64,000 bases of DNA from Dorea sp. AF36-15AT (GTDB taxonomy: Bacteria; Bacillota; Clostridia; Lachnospirales; Lachnospiraceae). The DNA lies in NCBI RefSeq assembly GCF_003477705.1, contig NZ_QUDV01000009.1:84342-148341 (forward strand). Direction: 5' to 3'. The notes below the pieces were generated by a model, which made no database searches, was not told the origin of the DNA, and was given only the letters and a program-made list of their open reading frames with translations. Below are positions 60,513-64,000 of the stretch, piece by piece; positions within the stretch are counted from its first letter, which is position 1; the number at the start of each line of letters is the position of its first letter. The position numbers were made by a program, and so were the translations under genes.

Positions 60513-62525
60513 TCAATTACTTTTTTCGTCGCTTTTGAAAGAAATGTGACCATCCAGATACTGATAATAATTCTCGTGCAATACCATCTCGGATACACTG
60601 AATTTATCATAGACGACTGCCGACATCTGATCCAGATATTCCTGCGTCACTTCCTCTTCTGTCAGCGGCGTTACCGAACCATTGACCGCATTGTAGATGC
60701 ATTTCCCGGAAATGAAGCTGCGATTCGGGAAACATACAAGCTGCTCACTGTCTGATAAAATATCCTGACCAACCATCAGACGGGAATCATATTCCAGACC
60801 CAGCAGGTTGGAAATAGTCGGAAGTATATCTACATCGTAGCAGTATTTATCCACCTGCACCGGCTCTTTCATGCTGCCGGACCAGATGATTAGATCATTT
60901 TGATACCACTCCACACCTGGATCCAGTTCATGTCCTGCCAGTTCATCACACACCGGCTTATCGTCATATGGTATGTGATCCGCACCGAGTACGATCACCG
61001 TATGATCTGCAAGCCCACGGTCTTCCAGTTCTACAACCAGCGTCTCCAGCGCTTTTTCCAGTTCCAGCTGGCACGCCAGATATCCTTTTGTCGTCTCGGA
61101 ATATGGAAGATCTGCCACCTGATCGTAATTCTTATATGCCATCTGATTGCTGTTCACATCGTACATCATGTGTCCGCTGACTGTCATATAGTATGTATGG
61201 AACGGCTCCTGATCCATGTACATATCCATACTCTGCAGCATCAACTGTACATCCGACTGCGGCCAGTAATCCTTGCCACTTTCGGTCTTCTCCGGCTGAA
61301 ACCAGTTACCTGTTCCATACCAGTTGTATCCCATATTAGGATGTGACTTATCACGTCCATAATACGTATAATCATTGTTATGGAATCCGTTTAACGTATA
61401 TCCTTTTCTCTCCAGCTGTCTGCCCAGCGTAAAGAACATATTATTACCGTTCTCACCCGCTTCACGCATAGAGACAATCCCGTCTGTAGGTAACAATCCG
61501 GTCAGATTCGCATACTCGCCATCCGAAGTACTGCCATACCACCCCGGTGTATAATAATGATTGAACACAAATCCCTCGTTCTTCAACTTATACAGCATCG
61601 GAGTCCGCTCTTCATCGATCACATATCCGCTAAATCCTTCTGCTGTAATAAAGATCACGTTATACCCCTCAAACATGCCTGTGTACTCGTTCTTATTGGT
61701 ACCGCTCTGTGCCTGAAAATACTGGGTCAGCTGTGTCACAGAATCATTCGGTGATGCTGCAAGGATTCCATCAAAATCAATATCCATGATATTCGGTGAC
61801 GTATCGATTCCGCTATCTTTTCCATCCGCATCTTTCTTATCACTTTTCTTATCTGCATCATCTGCCACTGCCGTCTGCAATGTCCGCATTGGTTTTCCTG
61901 CCACTTGATACCAGGCATCCAGACGATTTGTCGTCAATACACCAAACTGTTCCACTGTCAAATCTGTAGACACGTTATGATAATAGATATCATTCAAGCT
62001 GTACGGTTCCTGGCTCATACAGCCAAGGATCAGAATTGCTGCCAGATACATTTCCGCTGCTAATGCGATTCTTTTCATGCTTTCCTTCCAGGAATACTGT
62101 CGAAATACGATCACATTCTTCCGTTTTCCGATAATCAAAAAGATCATCGGCAGCCACAACAGAATCAAACCGCCGATCGTCAGCAGAATGTTCTTACCGA
62201 TCACATCTATAAAATCAAATGCCTGTCCTGCCACGCCCAGCATACTGAATAATGCCAGGAATTTCTGAAAAACGGATTTGTATACGATCTCAGCGCAGAA
62301 AAACAGACACAACACCGCCGTGACAACGATCGTCACAATATATGCTGCGCGTTCCCTCATTTTCCCGATCAATGCTCCGATAAGCACACCACCCATTACC
62401 GAAAACAGCGTCATAAAAAAGAAGCCGCCGGACAATGATCTGAATTCGTATATATGAAATACCATTTCCAGATATAAGATTGCTATAGAAAAGTAAACTG
62501 GCAGCGTTATCTTTCGTATTCTCAT
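60513..62525 (-). CDS. LtaS-family sulfatase-fold membrane enzyme
   Basis: About 671 residues. Five N-terminal membrane helices (about 1-165), an extracellular linker rich in Asp and Lys (about 225-255) and a sulfatase-type domain follow. The likely catalytic Thr is in GSTSDGEYANLTGLLP, with metal residues in FITAEGFSGYV and VLGADHIPYDD. LtaS-like enzymes transfer glycerol-phosphate to build lipoteichoic acid; related members modify lipids with phosphoethanolamine or phosphoglycerol. The start is uncertain: ATG at 62525, GTG at 62531 (best spaced from AGGAGG) or TTG at 62537. It lies 18 nt after the EamA gene. Confidence 0.88.
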   Translation of the reverse strand: MRIRKITLPVYFSIAILYLEMVFHIYEFRSLSGGFFFMTLFSVMGGVLIGALIGKMRERAAYIVTIVVTAVLCLFFCAEIVYKSVFQKFLALFSMLGVAGQAFDFIDVIGKNILLTIGGLILLWLPMIFLIIGKRKNVIVFRQYSWKESMKRIALAAEMYLAAILILGCMSQEPYSLNDIYYHNVSTDLTVEQFGVLTTNRLDAWYQVAGKPMRTLQTAVADDADKKSDKKDADGKDSGIDTSPNIMDIDFDGILAASPNDSVTQLTQYFQAQSGTNKNEYTGMFEGYNVIFITAEGFSGYVIDEERTPMLYKLKNEGFVFNHYYTPGWYGSTSDGEYANLTGLLPTDGIVSMREAGENGNNMFFTLGRQLERKGYTLNGFHNNDYTYYGRDKSHPNMGYNWYGTGNWFQPEKTESGKDYWPQSDVQLMLQSMDMYMDQEPFHTYYMTVSGHMMYDVNSNQMAYKNYDQVADLPYSETTKGYLACQLELEKALETLVVELEDRGLADHTVIVLGADHIPYDDKPVCDELAGHELDPGVEWYQNDLIIWSGSMKEPVQVDKYCYDVDILPTISNLLGLEYDSRLMVGQDILSDSEQLVCFPNRSFISGKCIYNAVNGSVTPLTEEEVTQEYLDQMSAVVYDKFSVSEMVLHENYYQYLDGHISFKSDEKSN

Positions 62526-62543
62526 AATCACTCTCAATTCCTC

Positions 62544-63401
62544 CTAATCATCTGCTTTCAAAGAAGAATACAATGCCACGCCAAGGATCACTGCTCCTCC
62601 GATCAATTCTCTCACAGTCGGAACTTCCCGCAGAAAAACAAATGCAAAGATGATTCCATAGACCGTTTCCATTCCTGATATAATTCCCGCCGTCTGCGCG
62701 CGCACACCCTTCTGTGCAGATACATATAATGAATATGCAATCGCCGTGCATACGAAGCCAATAGCCGCCACACCTGCAATATCAACCGGTCTCCACTCCA
62801 CTTTCACAAGCCACAGCGCAGGAAGAAGTACAATCGCCGCTGTTCCCTGCTCATACAGGCAAATGATCCGTCCTGTATATTTTTTTGAAAAATAGCGGTT
62901 ACCCAGCGTCATAATTGCATAGGTAAAGCTACACAGCATTCCCCATAGGATTCCCACGGTCACCTGATTCTCCACAGAAAATTCCGGCACCGTAATATAC
63001 ACGCCAGCCAGCAGAATCACTGCACTGATCACGCTCCTCGCCCGAAGCTTTTCTTTGAACACGACCGGCTCCATAAACGTCAGAAACAGTGGAAATGTAG
63101 AAAATGTGATCGTTCCGATCGCTACCGATGACACCTGGATTGCCTGAAAGAAGCTGGACCAGTGAATCGCCATGATCACACCGGTTCCGATAATCAATGC
63201 ATAATCCTTTTTTGATTCCAGTGTCAGCTTGTCCTTCTTCACAAGCGATATTGCCAGAAGTAACAATGACGAACAAATGACTCGCCCCATCGCCACCAGC
63301 ACAGCCGGAACCTGCACATACTGTGCTAGCACTCCCGAAAAGCCAAACAGCATAACCGCCACATGCAAAAATAAAATACTCTTTTTGTTATTTTCCCTCA
63401 T
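62544..63401 (-). CDS. EamA/DMT-family transporter
   Basis: 285 residues from the ATG at 63401, with GAGG 6 nt upstream (a GTG at 63413 gives a longer version). Ten hydrophobic helices in two EamA repeats (about 10-140 and 150-285) with the typical SSVAIGTITFSTFPLFL and LREVPTVRELIGGAVILGV stretches. Drug/metabolite exporter, probably of amino acids or nucleosides; substrate unknown. Probably co-transcribed with the LtaS-like gene. Confidence 0.88.
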   Translation of the reverse strand: MRENNKKSILFLHVAVMLFGFSGVLAQYVQVPAVLVAMGRVICSSLLLLAISLVKKDKLTLESKKDYALIIGTGVIMAIHWSSFFQAIQVSSVAIGTITFSTFPLFLTFMEPVVFKEKLRARSVISAVILLAGVYITVPEFSVENQVTVGILWGMLCSFTYAIMTLGNRYFSKKYTGRIICLYEQGTAAIVLLPALWLVKVEWRPVDIAGVAAIGFVCTAIAYSLYVSAQKGVRAQTAGIISGMETVYGIIFAFVFLREVPTVRELIGGAVILGVALYSSLKADD

Positions 63402-63488
63402 CTTTTGCCTCACTCTATCAACATTTTTAAATCAATCTTTATGATTATACTCTGTTTTTTGACATAATAAAACACCTTTATATATAGT

Positions 63489-63557
63489 TTCAGCCCCATG
63501 ATTAATCAAACAGTTTTGATTACTAATAAAACATGTTTGATTAATCATAGGGCTGAA
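63489..63557. repeat. Long perfect-type inverted repeat
   Basis: Arms 63489-63511 and 63535-63557 pair at 22 of 23 positions (TTCAGCCC...ATGATTAATCAAAC with GTTTGATTAATCAT...GGGCTGAA); the stem extends inward through GTTTT/AAAAC. It lies upstream of the EamA gene and is not followed by a U-run, so it is probably not a simple terminator. Confidence 0.6.
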
Positions 63558-63608
63558 TACATATACTAATTATCGATTTCCAAACAGCATAACAATCTTA
63601 TTTGATAT

Positions 63609-63660
63609 ATTCTTTCACATAAATAAAAAGCCATAAAACCTGAATTAACAAGTCTTATGA
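63609..63660 (-). terminator. Terminator-like hairpin after the tRNA 3' fragment
   Basis: Minus strand: AAAGTCATAAGAC pairs with GTTTTATGGCTTTTTATTT via G-U pairs, just 3' of the tRNA end. This is where a tRNA gene terminator is expected. Confidence 0.5.
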
Positions 63661-63673
63661 CTTTTCATAATAG

Positions 63674-63712
63674 TCGGAGTGACAAGATTTGAACTTGCGA
63701 CCTCTACGGTCA
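63674..63712 (-). other. tRNA 3'-end fragment (candidate att site)
   Basis: Read on the minus strand this is the variable loop, T-arm and acceptor end of a tRNA: AGGTC, GCAAG-TTCAAAT-CTTGT, then CACTCCGA. No 5' half follows upstream. A lone tRNA 3' end is the usual scar of tyrosine-recombinase integration. tRNA identity is not assigned; ACTCCGA would fit a tRNA beginning TCGGAGT, such as some tRNA-Pro. Confidence 0.6.
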
Positions 63713-63775
63713 ACGAACAACGTATTTACGGGCTTTGTAAGGGGTATTTAAGAATCCCAACCAAAAGCCAACCAA

Positions 63776-63807
63776 TGACAAATATAAACAAGCGACCTAA
63801 ACGGTCA
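63776..63807 (-). repeat. Second, diverged copy of the tRNA-end sequence
   Basis: TGACAA..., GCGACCT and ACGGTCA recur 96 nt after the first copy (63680-63712) in the same orientation with the same spacing. The remaining end of the window (63808-64000) has a small stem AGCCA...TGGCT near 63880 and no recognisable gene. Confidence 0.5.
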
Positions 63808-64000
63808 GAAAGGAAAACTTGTATATCCGTTTGTTCTAAAAGTTTATTAAATTCAATAGATTAGCTAAAAAACACTAGCCATAGGTGTTCCCTGTGGCTA
63901 ATTTCCGCCATTGTGCCAAGCAAGATTATGTACTTAATTTTGACAAACTGTTAAGGAAACAATCGGAGTTGGTGTAAACGAAAAAGCAGCCTTGAGTTCT

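Noticed and set aside
63679..63864. 61-codon rightward open frame at the right edge
   Set aside because: Its first residues are a translation of the antisense tRNA 3' end (T-arm and acceptor), a common false gene near integration sites.

Overview
The window reads as chromosomal DNA of a gut anaerobe of the Firmicutes, most likely a Lachnospiraceae (Dorea/Coprococcus/Blautia-like; genus not settled). Pointers are the moderate GC, strong Shine-Dalgarno sites, glycyl-radical enzymology, a four-subunit 2-oxoacid:ferredoxin oxidoreductase, an archaeal-type AspRS with GatCAB under a T-box, AdhE, and small membrane proteins with type I toxin-like layouts. No rRNA, complete tRNA or CRISPR array was seen.

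Left region (1-10.5 kb): a divergent locus. Leftward runs a GH127-type beta-L-arabinofuranosidase, an M24 Xaa-Pro-type peptidase, an oligopeptide-binding lipoprotein and an OppB permease cut by the window edge. Rightward runs a glycyl-radical activase and a glycyl-radical enzyme that closely resembles trans-4-hydroxy-L-proline dehydratase (HypD), then a TetR regulator. The two promoters share TAGACC-type motifs. I read this as a candidate system for taking up and degrading hydroxyproline-rich arabinosylated peptides of plant cell walls. It is followed by upp.

10.5-22.6 kb: adhE and a divergent D-2-hydroxyacid dehydrogenase. Then a leftward housekeeping run follows: rRNA pseudouridine synthase, ligA, a ClpX variant, a subtilase, a small helical protein and lspA. 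A DUF5721-like gene and a 32-residue holin-like toxin gene with antisense signals come next.

22.7-32 kb: a mannose-family PTS (EIIA, EIIC, EIID, EIIB) with a 2-hydroxyacid dehydrogenase, a KDPG-type aldolase and two tandem MtlD-like dehydrogenases. A divergent LevR-like regulator has a degenerate ATPase. The substrate is unknown.

32-44 kb: a zinc-ribbon protein, a 4-hydroxybutyrate dehydrogenase-like ADH, a second M24 peptidase, htpG with a perfect CIRCE, and a MacB-like ABC pair. A small-toxin locus with a decayed copy follows, then a PurF paralogue that has lost its glutaminase residues, and an sdpRI pair.

44-54 kb: the aspS-gatCAB operon with a T-box leader, an arginase-family enzyme, a frameshifted capA, a C_GCAxxG protein and a TDT transporter.

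54-64 kb: a small island (truncated mobC, an unknown gene, a collagen-like protein), a ClC exchanger, por/vor genes under a T-box whose specifier reads ATC (Ile), an LtaS-like enzyme and an EamA exporter. The window ends in a tRNA 3'-end fragment that looks like an integration site.
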